Below are positions 7,617-15,683 of a stretch of DNA of 64,000 nt, one piece after another (within the stretch, counting starts at the first letter, position 1; the number at the start of each line of letters is the position of its first letter). A program made the translations under genes and the position numbers. Source of the stretch: Pseudomonas marginalis. Its GTDB lineage: Bacteria > Pseudomonadota > Gammaproteobacteria > Pseudomonadales > Pseudomonadaceae. Location of the stretch: NCBI RefSeq assembly GCF_900105325.1, contig NZ_FNSU01000001.1:1364001-1428000 (forward strand), written 5' to 3'. The notes below the pieces were generated by a model. That model saw nothing but the letters and a program-made list of their open reading frames with translations. It was not told the origin of the DNA and searched no databases.

Positions 7617-9194
7617 TTAATCCTGGGGTTTGAAGGTGCACAAGGTGTCGTTGTAGACGAAGCCGTCCAGCCCATTGGTTTTGCAGTAGTGGTACAGGTC
7701 GCTGGTGCGGTTGATGAAGCCCGTGCCGTTGAAATTCAGCGATGTATTGCACAGCACGCCGGCGCCGAAGCGATCCCGGAAGGCGCTGAGCAGTGCATGG
7801 ATGCCGGGGTTCTGTTGCGCGTTCACGGTCTGTGCCCGTGCCGTGCCGTCGACGTGGGTGATGGCGCCCAGGTCATGATTGATGACCTTCTGGAAATACA
7901 GCATGTGCGGTGACGGGCCCTGCCAGTCGAAGTGGCGGTGTACCTCTTCTTCCAGGCAAATGGGGGCCACGGGGCGAAAGCCTTCGCGCTTTTTGATGGC
8001 GTTGAGGCGGTCGCGTGTTTGCGTCGAGAACGGCTCGGCCAGGATCGAACGGTTACCCAGGGCGCGTGGGCCAATCTCGCAGTTGCCCTGGGCCCAACCA
8101 ATGATGTGCCCGGTACCGATAAACTCGGCCAGTTTCGCCGGATCCAGGGGCTCGCGATGCACATCCGGCATGTGGGGTTGATCGTCGACGAAAGCCTGGC
8201 CGCAATAGACATCCCAACTGACCTTGGCCTTGCCGGTGAGGCGGCGCATGGCATCCACGGCCGTGCCGATGGCCGAGCCGGTGTCGTTGGTGCACGGCGG
8301 CACGAAGACGTCATCGAACAGGCCGCAGTCTTTCCACATGGTGTTCCAGTCGCAGTTCAAACCACAGCCACCCACCACCAGAAGCGGGTGTTTGCCCTGG
8401 GTCAGGTGTTGCCTGGCGTACTGGTAGAAACGATCGAACAGCGCATCCGAGAAACGTTTTGCCATGCGGGTGAAGTCAGGGTGTTCAAGGCCGATGTTGT
8501 AATACGGCGAGTCCTTCAGGTCGTCTTTGGCCAGGCTCAGCAGAATGCTGTCGCGGTCCAGCAGGAAGTCGGTAAGTTCACGCTCCTGGGGCGTCATTTC
8601 ACCGGACTCACCGTAGGAACACAGCGCCATTAATTTGCCGGGGTCCTCGAAACGCAGCTTGCCCTTGGGCAGGGTGAACGTCGGGTCCGCCAGTGCATAG
8701 AGGAAGCCATATTTGTTGCCCGGGGTTTTCATCACCGACCCCAGGTGCTGCACCTGCAGGTGCTCGTCGATGAAGTAGAAGTCACCCAATGCGCCTTCCC
8801 AGACCAACGCATAGCACGGGCGACCCTGCTCGTAAGGCGACAGGCCATAGGCGCACCAAATGTGCGAGCTTTCATGGCTGGAGCTGAAGTATTGGACCTC
8901 TTTGCCAAACAGGTTGCGCGCTTGAACCAAGGTTTGTTCATCCGCTGTGCCGTAGTAGCCGGCACCAATCGAGGCGCCTTCATCCAGCGAGTTTTTGCCC
9001 CAGCCGCTGATCGCGACCACGTCAGGCACCTGGTCCATCAAACCGGCCGCTTCGACGAACTGATGGGGATTGAAGGCTTCATAGCGCGGGAAGCTGTCTT
9101 TCTCGGCTTCAAACGACCACAGCAGCTTTTGCTGGTCAGTGTCGATCAGGGCCACGGCACCGTCGTGCCCGGGTTTCATCGAAAAAATCTGCAT
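7617..9194 (-). CDS. Carbamoyltransferase, NodU/TobZ family (second, shorter paralogue)
   Basis: The 525-residue protein has the two-domain NodU/CmcH/TobZ layout: an N-terminal TsaD-like domain with the metal motif HxxxH (H107 and H111 in SSHESSHIW) and GGCGLNCDWN, then a YrdC-like part with GPRALGNRSILAEP, GFRPVAPICLEEE and the family C-terminus LCNTSLNFNGTGF. The family transfers a carbamoyl group from carbamoyl phosphate by way of a carbamoyl-adenylate to a hydroxyl group. It differs clearly from the 612-residue paralogue at 10706-12544, so it is probably not a recent duplicate. The two may act on different hydroxyls or one may have lost activity, although its metal motif is intact. Confidence 0.88.
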   Translation of the reverse strand: MQIFSMKPGHDGAVALIDTDQQKLLWSFEAEKDSFPRYEAFNPHQFVEAAGLMDQVPDVVAISGWGKNSLDEGASIGAGYYGTADEQTLVQARNLFGKEVQYFSSSHESSHIWCAYGLSPYEQGRPCYALVWEGALGDFYFIDEHLQVQHLGSVMKTPGNKYGFLYALADPTFTLPKGKLRFEDPGKLMALCSYGESGEMTPQERELTDFLLDRDSILLSLAKDDLKDSPYYNIGLEHPDFTRMAKRFSDALFDRFYQYARQHLTQGKHPLLVVGGCGLNCDWNTMWKDCGLFDDVFVPPCTNDTGSAIGTAVDAMRRLTGKAKVSWDVYCGQAFVDDQPHMPDVHREPLDPAKLAEFIGTGHIIGWAQGNCEIGPRALGNRSILAEPFSTQTRDRLNAIKKREGFRPVAPICLEEEVHRHFDWQGPSPHMLYFQKVINHDLGAITHVDGTARAQTVNAQQNPGIHALLSAFRDRFGAGVLCNTSLNFNGTGFINRTSDLYHYCKTNGLDGFVYNDTLCTFKPQD

Positions 9195-9224
9195 GGGGTC
9201 TTCCTTGGCGAATGATGGTTGGCT

Positions 9225-9365
9225 TCAACGCAGTGGATAGATCGAGTTGGGTTTTTTCTTCTTGCGTTTGAACAGGCGGCTGAGGACCTGCTTGAGCGTG
9301 CCAAGTAAACCTTTGGAGGCTGTCTTGCCGGCCGGTGGAAGGTCGTGGGCTGGGTTTTTTTTCAT
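9225..9365 (-). CDS. Short basic peptide gene, 46 residues, unknown
   Basis: Between the SGNH gene and carbamoyltransferase 2 the reverse strand has an ORF of 46 codons plus stop. The start is MKKNPAHDLPPAGK and a strongly basic stretch FKRKKKKPN lies near the end. Its ATG is 8 bases past the SGNH stop and its stop is 30 bases before the next start, so it fits into the operon without slack. The sequence RLFKRKKKKP after an amphipathic GLLGTLKQVLSRL suggests a membrane- or nucleic-acid-associated peptide. I do not recognise a family. It could be a carbamoyltransferase accessory peptide. Confidence 0.55.
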   Translation of the reverse strand: MKKNPAHDLPPAGKTASKGLLGTLKQVLSRLFKRKKKKPNSIYPLR

Positions 9366-9372
9366 GCTGGGC

Positions 9373-10476
9373 TCACTGGGTAATCAAGTGGTGGTGGATA
9401 AGCCGGGCGGCTTCGTCATAGCCGGCGTCGTTAAAGTGCACGCGGTCGACGAAGACCGTCTGTGACAGCAGTGGGGAATGCCGGTACATCAGGTTCATGT
9501 CGAAAAAATCGATGCCAAGCCGCCGGCATTCACGCTCGATGGCCGATGCGAACGGCGCGTGGTTTTCGGGACGCAGGATCTGGCTGAACAGCCGCCAGAA
9601 GTTGTTCGGGCAGCTGTCGATGGCATGGAAGACCGCCTCTTCGTCTTCGGTCAGAAAGTCGCGGGTCCAATAGGCCATGGGCTGCAGTACGAAGGTCAGG
9701 CGCGCGTTGAACGGGGCAAGCAATTGCTGCCATTGCTTGAGGGCGTTGCTCACGACCCAGGCCGCTCGTTCGAGTCGCTGCGCATTGTCGGTGGCGCGGT
9801 CATCAATGATTTTGTCCGCGGGGTTTTCGTGGCTGACCTGGCCGTCCAGGTAGTGCTTGAACCGGCTTAACCACCCGCCGCGTTTATCCAGCTCGGAGGC
9901 GTAAGTGTTGGTCCGGCGCTTGAGGTCGTCGTTGTACTTGCCCATGTAATGGTCGTACTCATACGAGTAGTAATAGCGCCCGTGCTCGGTGGCCAGCTCG
10001 TCCGGCAGCCCCTCCAGTGTGAGGGTGTTCATGCCGCTGAACACCACCACGTTTTGGATCGCCTGGAAGCGATGCTGATGCATCAGGAACATCACCACCT
10101 CTTGCACTGCGTTGTAGCCGCGCCCGCCGAAGTTGATCCAGGGCGCGTCGCTGTGGGCGGACAGCCGCGAGGCCACGGTCCAGTCATCAGTGGATGCGCC
10201 GGTGCCCAGGGTGGTCGAACCGCCCACCAGGATATTCACCGGAGCGTCGGCCGGCAGTTGGGCGACACTGACCTGGGTATCGCGGTAGCGACTCAGGCGA
10301 AAGCCAAAGGCGTCGGTATTGATCACCTCCGAGCGATAGTTGGGGTGATGGAAGAACATGGTGTAGGGCAACCAGCGCACACCCAGGTACATGAATTCAT
10401 CGTATTCACGGATCTGTGGGGTCAACCGATAGACTTCCTGCACCGCGGCTTCGTGGGAAAGGGCAGCTGTTGGCAT
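9373..10476 (-). CDS. SGNH/GDSL-type hydrolase or acyltransferase
   Basis: The 367-residue protein has GGSTTLG with the probable nucleophile Ser87 (block I), NFGGRGYNAVQEV around 115-127 (blocks II and III), and DRVHFNDAG with Asp344 and His347 (block V), so the triad is complete. No signal peptide is seen. SGNH proteins next to NodU-type carbamoyltransferases are a recurring pairing in bacterial glycan and natural-product loci, and a small membrane peptide often accompanies them, as here at 10493-10666. It could esterify or de-esterify a hydroxyl group of the product or an intermediate. Confidence 0.8.
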   Translation of the reverse strand: MPTAALSHEAAVQEVYRLTPQIREYDEFMYLGVRWLPYTMFFHHPNYRSEVINTDAFGFRLSRYRDTQVSVAQLPADAPVNILVGGSTTLGTGASTDDWTVASRLSAHSDAPWINFGGRGYNAVQEVVMFLMHQHRFQAIQNVVVFSGMNTLTLEGLPDELATEHGRYYYSYEYDHYMGKYNDDLKRRTNTYASELDKRGGWLSRFKHYLDGQVSHENPADKIIDDRATDNAQRLERAAWVVSNALKQWQQLLAPFNARLTFVLQPMAYWTRDFLTEDEEAVFHAIDSCPNNFWRLFSQILRPENHAPFASAIERECRRLGIDFFDMNLMYRHSPLLSQTVFVDRVHFNDAGYDEAARLIHHHLITQ

Positions 10477-10492
10477 GGCGTACCTGTACGGG

Positions 10493-10666
10493 TCAAAGGG
10501 CTGGGCGTTTAGCCGTCGAGGCCGGGTTGAAATAGCTGTGCGGTGACTTCTTGCGCTTCAATTGCAACGGGTCGACGAAGATCGACAGCGCAAGCCCTAC
10601 CGGCAGCAGGGCGACAAACAGCAATGCCAGCACTGGCACGAGCAAGTATTTGATCAAGGTCAGCAT
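10493..10666 (-). CDS. Small single-pass membrane protein, 57 residues (DUF5989-like position)
   Basis: The reverse strand between carbamoyltransferase 1 and the SGNH gene encodes 57 residues: MLTLIKYLLVPVLALLF begins a single hydrophobic helix (about residues 3-31), followed by a basic KRKKSPHS segment and a short polar tail. It starts 39 bases after the carbamoyltransferase stop and ends 16 bases before the SGNH start. Tiny membrane proteins (for example DUF5989) are known between carbamoyltransferase and SGNH genes. I cannot confirm the family, but the position and topology match. Confidence 0.65.
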   Translation of the reverse strand: MLTLIKYLLVPVLALLFVALLPVGLALSIFVDPLQLKRKKSPHSYFNPASTAKRPAL

Positions 10667-10705
10667 GGTGAGCAGGTCCGGTCAGTGGGCGGGTGGCAGG
10701 GTGGA

Positions 10706-12544
10706 TCAATCCAGTTCGAATTCGGTGCGCCAATCCCCGTCGCCTTGCAGCGCCGGTTGCTGGTCTTTTTCCATCACGTAGCGACCGATGACCAGGTCGT
10801 CCATGTGCGTGCGCAGGAAGCACAAGTAAGCGTTTTGCGGTGTTTCGACGATGGGTTCGCCGCGCACGTTGAACGACGTGTTGATCAGCACCGGGCAGCC
10901 GGTGAGCGCGTGGAAGCGCTGCAGCAGGGCGTGGAAGGCACTGTTGGAATATTGGTTGACGGTTTGTACGCGAGCCGAATAGTCGACATGGGTTACCGCA
11001 GGAATGTGCGAGCGCACCACTTTGAGTTTTTCGATGCCCTGCAGCGGCTTGTCGATCACCGGCGTCAAACTCACCTCGGCGCTGATCGGCACCACAAACA
11101 GCATGTACGGGCTGCTGCTGTTCAAGTCGAACCAGGTGGCGGCGTGGTCTTCCAGCACGGCCGGGGCGAACGGGCGAAATGACTCGCGGTTCTTGATCTT
11201 GAGGTTCATCACGCTTTGCATATCCGGGTTGCGCGGGTCACCGAGGATCGAGCGCGAGCCCAGTGAGCGCGGGCCGAACTCCATCTTGCCCTGGAACCAG
11301 CCGATCACCCGGCCGGCGGCGAGTTTTTCGGCGACGATCTGGCTGCGTTCTTCATCGCTGACTTTGCGGTAGACGGCACCGCAGGCATTCAATGCGGCTT
11401 CCACCTGCACGTCGTTGTAGCAACTGCCGAGCAACGAACCGGCCATGCGGTCCGCCGCCTGGCTGGGGCGTACGGCCTGGCGGCGTTCGTACCAGCCGGT
11501 ATAGGCGGCCCCCAAGGCCCCGCCGCTGTCGCCGGCGGCAGGTTGCACCCAGATCGATTCGAAGATGCCCGATTCCAGCAATTTGCCATTGGCGACGCAG
11601 TTGAGTGCCACGCCGCCGGCCATGCATAAATGGCGGGCGCCGGTTTGCGCTTTGATGGTTTGGGCCAGCTTGAGAATCACGCCTTCCAGCACCTGCTGCA
11701 CCGAGGCCGCCAGGTCGAACTCGCGCTGGGTAATCTGGCTTTCGGGTTCGCGACGAGGGCCACCGAACAGCTGGGCAAATTTGTCGCTGACCATGCAATC
11801 GCCGACGGCGTAATCGAAGTACGACATATCGAGCCAGAAGCTGCCGTCGTCTTTGACGTCAATCAGGTGGTCGAGAATGGTTTTCGCATAGACCGGGTTG
11901 CCGTAGGGGGCCAGGCCCATCAGTTTGTATTCGCCTGAGTCGACCTTGAACCCGCAGAAATAGGTAAAGGCCGAGTACAGCAAGCCCAGTGAATGGGGAA
12001 AGCGGATATCCCACAGCGGCTTGAGGTCCTTGCCATTGCCCCACCAGGCAGACGTGGTGGCCCATTCGCCGACGCCGTCGATACACAGCACCGCTGCCTC
12101 GTCGTAGGGGCTGGCGTAGAACGCCGAGGCCGCATGGGACTGGTGATGGTCGATATAACTGATGGCAGGGCAGTACCCGTCGGCGGTACGGCAGCTGGCA
12201 AACTCACGCTTCAAGGTGCGCTTGATGTGGACTTTTTCAGTCAGCCAGGCGGGCATTTCAGACAGGAACGAACCCATTCCCTTGGCGCCGAAATTCAGGT
12301 ACGTCACGCCGATACGGCTGAGTTTCTTGTAGGGGTTTTCGTAGTAATAAATATGGTTGACCTGGGAGAGCGTGATACCCGCTTGCTCCAGGCAGAAGTC
12401 GATCGCATTGCGCGGGAATCGAGCGTCCTGTTTCTTGCGGCTGAATCGCTCTTCCTGAGCGGCCGCGACAATGTGTCCATCGCCCAACAGCGCTGCGGCG
12501 CTGTCATGATAATAGGCGGAAATGCCAAGTACATAGCAAGTCAC
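10706..12544 (-). CDS. Carbamoyltransferase, NodU/TobZ family (full-length)
   Basis: The 612-residue protein starts at a GTG (MTCYVLGISAYYHDSAAAL) with GAGGA upstream. The N-terminal domain has DHHQSHAASAFY, giving the metal pair H133 and H137, and AGGVALNCVANG. The C-terminal part has FGPRSLGSRSILGDPR, ESFRPFAPAVLE and LINTSFNVRGEPIV. These are the full NodU/CmcH/TobZ signatures, and the length matches family members of about 570-610 residues. The enzyme moves a carbamoyl group from carbamoyl phosphate to a hydroxyl. It lies 15 bases after the diiron gene, so the two are cotranscribed. Confidence 0.92.
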   Translation of the reverse strand: MTCYVLGISAYYHDSAAALLGDGHIVAAAQEERFSRKKQDARFPRNAIDFCLEQAGITLSQVNHIYYYENPYKKLSRIGVTYLNFGAKGMGSFLSEMPAWLTEKVHIKRTLKREFASCRTADGYCPAISYIDHHQSHAASAFYASPYDEAAVLCIDGVGEWATTSAWWGNGKDLKPLWDIRFPHSLGLLYSAFTYFCGFKVDSGEYKLMGLAPYGNPVYAKTILDHLIDVKDDGSFWLDMSYFDYAVGDCMVSDKFAQLFGGPRREPESQITQREFDLAASVQQVLEGVILKLAQTIKAQTGARHLCMAGGVALNCVANGKLLESGIFESIWVQPAAGDSGGALGAAYTGWYERRQAVRPSQAADRMAGSLLGSCYNDVQVEAALNACGAVYRKVSDEERSQIVAEKLAAGRVIGWFQGKMEFGPRSLGSRSILGDPRNPDMQSVMNLKIKNRESFRPFAPAVLEDHAATWFDLNSSSPYMLFVVPISAEVSLTPVIDKPLQGIEKLKVVRSHIPAVTHVDYSARVQTVNQYSNSAFHALLQRFHALTGCPVLINTSFNVRGEPIVETPQNAYLCFLRTHMDDLVIGRYVMEKDQQPALQGDGDWRTEFELD

Positions 12545-12559
12545 GTATGCGTCCTCGAT

Positions 12560-14704
12560 TCAGCGAGATAAGGTTGGAGAGGGGTAAAAAGTGTTGCGTG
12601 CCCACCAGCTCTTCAGGTTCTTCTGCGGGGCGCGCAAGGCGCGATAGCCGACCCAGATGCGTTGCCACAACGCCTGGGCGCTTTCGGGCAAGTGCGCGCA
12701 TTCGTCCATAAAACCTTCGATAGCCTGCAGGGCCATGGCCGAATGGCCGGTGGCAACGTTGTCGATGGTGTTGTGCAGGTCGACGAAGTGGGTGGGGAAT
12801 CCGTAGTGACGCAGCTCGTCACGCGCCTGGCGGTACGCGCCGCCCACCCCCGACATTTCCATGGCCAGGTTCAGGCCCAGGGTTTCCGGCAGGAAGTGAC
12901 GTGGAAACAGCGATAACGACAACCAGAACACGGGCACGTCAAAATCTTCATCGTCGAAACCGTCCCAGTCTACGAAGGCTCGCTGTTCGAAGTCCGGCAG
13001 CTCGACACCCATCGCAGTCATCAACTGGCGATAGATGTTCGCGTGGTTCTGGCGGATATCTCCGTTGCCGATTTCATCCGAATAAATCTGGTAGAACAGC
13101 GAGCCGGTAGGGCTGTCCAGCAGCCCAGGGGCGCACCAGTGTTGAAGCCAGGCGCCATCGATGAAAATCATCGGGCACAACGACACGGCTTCTTCGATGA
13201 CCTGTTCGCGCGACTTTTCGATTTCGCACTGACGCGTGTAGGCCTGCACCTGCCCGAGCGCCTTGGCGTCATACCAGGCGCGCAGTTGACCGGCGTCGTA
13301 GACAGGCAGCGGCATGGCGCCGTCGTCAGGCGCGGCGTTGGCGCGGGTCTGAGCCAGCCAGCGCACGGCGAAGGCTCGTGCTTGCAGGCGCGCGTCCGGG
13401 AAACGCTCGATGTTGATCAACTGGTGATACAGCGTGCGCGCGCCGGTGCGTCGCGGCACGCTTAACGGCTCACTTATCAGCTGGCCAGGCTCGGCGGGTG
13501 TCGCTGATGCGACCTGCTCGACTGCGGCCACTGTCGTGGGCGCGTGTTCGGCCAGATCATTGATCCAGTTGCGGATCACCACCAGGTCGGCCTCGTTGAA
13601 AATGCGAAACATCGGGCCTTTGAAGCTGATCAGTTCGTTGATCAACCGACTGCGCTGCGGCTGACCGGGCACTACCCAGCGCGAGCGCCCCAAGGCATCG
13701 ACAAAACGCGCGGGGTTGCTGCTCATCAGTTCGTCGAACGCCAGCCCATCCATCTTCATGTTGGCGTGATAACCCTGGGCGTACCTGGCCTTGTCCTGAA
13801 CCAGCCGGATCATTTGTTGGCGCGCCCCTGTCCGCCCTTGTGCGACCCAGTGCTGCAGGCCTTCAAGCCATTTCTGCATGATCGCCATGCTCAGGTTGAA
13901 ACCGGCTTCAATGTCCCGGCAGGCGTGGATCAGCGAGGTGCCTGGGCTGCTTAAAACATGCGCGATAGCGTCGGCGATCACCGTGTCCAGGCGCTGTGCC
14001 TGCAACCACTGCATCTGTTGCAGATAAGCCGTGCAGCTCAGCGAGCGGACGAGATGCGGCAGTGGGTAGACGGTTTCAAACAACGCGGCGCCGAGCAGTT
14101 TTGCCCTGTACTTTTCGGGTTGGCTCGCCAGGCTCAGGCGCAGCTGTGTGAGGGTCCAGGCATCCGGCAGCAGGTGTGGGTCGCGGGCTGCCCGGGGGGA
14201 CGAAATCGCCGGCAGATAAATGCCCAGGTGTTCAAGAAATTGGCGATACAAGCGATTGGGGTTGCGGTCCAGCCGTGCTTCGCCCATCTGAGCGCTGTGC
14301 ATGCGATGCAGCAGGCAGGACAGCGGCAGGTGCGAACGGCAGGCGCTTGAAGCACTGTGCAAAAGGCTGCCGTGGGTCAGCCCCTGCGGCGCATATTGGC
14401 GGGCAATGAAGTCCTCGGTTCCTGTGCACGGCAGGTACAGGGCTGGGTCATGGCTGGCAGCGCTGGCGCGTTCGAGCAGGGCGCTGGCGATGTGCTCGGG
14501 GAGTGGGGCGTCGAACGATGCGAGGTCAAGTTGCAACCAGGCTGGGGCGCAAGCGAAGCGTTGTTCAATCAACGCCAGGCAGGCATCGGCGTGCTCGTGT
14601 AATGAGGGGTTGAGTTCTGCACTTAATAACGCGTCAACCGAGTAGCGCGGCATCTGGGGCGCTGCACCGCGAATACCAACGTCAATCTGAACGTCCATGT
14701 GCAT
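12560..14704 (-). CDS. Heme-oxygenase-like diiron oxidase/oxygenase (HDO) family protein
   Basis: The C-terminal third of this 714-residue protein carries the HDO iron-ligand pattern: E544 and H554 in DEIGNGDIRQNHANIY, E616 in LNLAMEMSG, and H644, D648 and H654 in LHNTIDNVATGH. HDO enzymes (for example SznF, UndA, BesC) use two irons and oxygen for N-oxygenation, desaturation or C-C cleavage. The N-terminal 450 residues are extra and I do not recognise a domain in them. It is the first gene of the minus-strand operon, 111 bases from a lux-box-like site, so it is probably an early regulated biosynthetic enzyme. The exact reaction cannot be inferred. Confidence 0.8.
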   Translation of the reverse strand: MHMDVQIDVGIRGAAPQMPRYSVDALLSAELNPSLHEHADACLALIEQRFACAPAWLQLDLASFDAPLPEHIASALLERASAASHDPALYLPCTGTEDFIARQYAPQGLTHGSLLHSASSACRSHLPLSCLLHRMHSAQMGEARLDRNPNRLYRQFLEHLGIYLPAISSPRAARDPHLLPDAWTLTQLRLSLASQPEKYRAKLLGAALFETVYPLPHLVRSLSCTAYLQQMQWLQAQRLDTVIADAIAHVLSSPGTSLIHACRDIEAGFNLSMAIMQKWLEGLQHWVAQGRTGARQQMIRLVQDKARYAQGYHANMKMDGLAFDELMSSNPARFVDALGRSRWVVPGQPQRSRLINELISFKGPMFRIFNEADLVVIRNWINDLAEHAPTTVAAVEQVASATPAEPGQLISEPLSVPRRTGARTLYHQLINIERFPDARLQARAFAVRWLAQTRANAAPDDGAMPLPVYDAGQLRAWYDAKALGQVQAYTRQCEIEKSREQVIEEAVSLCPMIFIDGAWLQHWCAPGLLDSPTGSLFYQIYSDEIGNGDIRQNHANIYRQLMTAMGVELPDFEQRAFVDWDGFDDEDFDVPVFWLSLSLFPRHFLPETLGLNLAMEMSGVGGAYRQARDELRHYGFPTHFVDLHNTIDNVATGHSAMALQAIEGFMDECAHLPESAQALWQRIWVGYRALRAPQKNLKSWWARNTFYPSPTLSR

Positions 14705-14814
14705 GTCCTGAAAAAGTGCGCCTGCCCCGGCGCTTGTTGTTGTCTTTCAATCGCTTGGCAGGTGTTGGCAACACAGCTGGACGCAGAATCTAGTGAGTTC
14801 AGGAATGCCTTGCA

Positions 14815-14834
14815 ACCTACCTGATCTGAGGGGT
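14815..14834. promoter_or_regulatory. Lux-box-like operator, site 1
   Basis: ACCTACCTGATCTGAGGGGT lies between the divergent genes starting at 14704 and 14901. Its ends ACC/GGT and its GATC centre are symmetric, and the left 14 bases equal those of site 2 (19445) except for one C/T change. It is probably bound by the LuxR-family protein at 28265-28999. Its right half is less symmetric than that of site 2. Confidence 0.6.
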
Positions 14835-14900
14835 AGTAGAGGCGTTCGGGAGCGTGTTAACTAAGGGGTTGGTTCAGCTTTTAGACCCAGGGAGAGCACC

Positions 14901-15683
14901 ATGAACACTGGCGAACAGACTCCGGTCATTTTTATCAATGGCCTTATTGGAACCTTGAAATCGCAACTGAGCGAGCAAGCGTTTTCGGGGCGGCCGATGG
15001 CAGCACCAGACCTGCTTGGCTATGGCTATGGCTGTGAAGCTGGGCGGCAGGCGGGAGTTATCGATATTGCGGCGCAGGTCGAGCACCTCGAGCAGAAGAT
15101 CGCGCAGCAATTGGGTGAGCGTAAAGTGCACCTGGTCGGGCATTCCGTCGGTGGGGTGGTGGCGTATCTGTTTGCCTTGCGCTACCCGGAGCGGGTGGCA
15201 GGGGTGGTCAGCGTGGAAGGCAATTTCAGCCTCAAGGATGCATTCTGGTCTTCGTCGGTGGCGCGCGCGCCGGCCCAGGAAGTCGCCGACATGCTGGCCG
15301 GCTATCGCGCGCAGCCGCACACCTGGCTGACCAAGGCCGGGCTTGCGCCCGAGGCGCCGCTGCTTGAGCGCGCACAGGCATGGCTGGCGCATCAACCGGC
15401 GGGCACGCTGCAGGCGATGGCCAAGTCCGTGGTGGCGATTACCGGTGCGCCCGACTACCCAGAGCAATTGCAGCGTCTGTTCGAGCGCACGCCGGTGCAC
15501 CTGCTGGCAGGGGAGCGTTCGGTGTCAGGCTGGGACATCCCGGCCTGGGCACATTCTGCCAGCCACGGCCTGACCTTGATGCCGGATACCGGCCATCTGA
15601 TGATGCTGGAGGACCCGGCCGGTTTTGCTCGCTGTTTGGCTGCGATCCTCGTGCAGCTTGACCAGCAGACGGCGCGGGCCTAA
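14901..15683 (+). CDS. Alpha/beta hydrolase (thioesterase- or esterase-like)
   Basis: The 260-residue protein has the alpha/beta-hydrolase fold. VIFINGLIGT forms the first strand and oxyanion region, GHSVGG carries the nucleophilic Ser, and GHLMMLEDP carries the catalytic His near the end; the Asp is probably around the segment before HASHGLTLMP. A GGGAGAG site precedes the ATG. It is transcribed alone, divergently from the diiron-led operon, with lux-box-like site 1 between. It overlaps the convergent acylase stop by 4 bases. Release of the carrier-bound product or ester cleavage are plausible roles. Confidence 0.8.
   Translation: MNTGEQTPVIFINGLIGTLKSQLSEQAFSGRPMAAPDLLGYGYGCEAGRQAGVIDIAAQVEHLEQKIAQQLGERKVHLVGHSVGGVVAYLFALRYPERVAGVVSVEGNFSLKDAFWSSSVARAPAQEVADMLAGYRAQPHTWLTKAGLAPEAPLLERAQAWLAHQPAGTLQAMAKSVVAITGAPDYPEQLQRLFERTPVHLLAGERSVSGWDIPAWAHSASHGLTLMPDTGHLMMLEDPAGFARCLAAILVQLDQQTARA

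Noticed and set aside
11993..12571. 192-codon plus-strand open frame
   Set aside because: It is antisense to carbamoyltransferase 1 and has no start signal or known domain.
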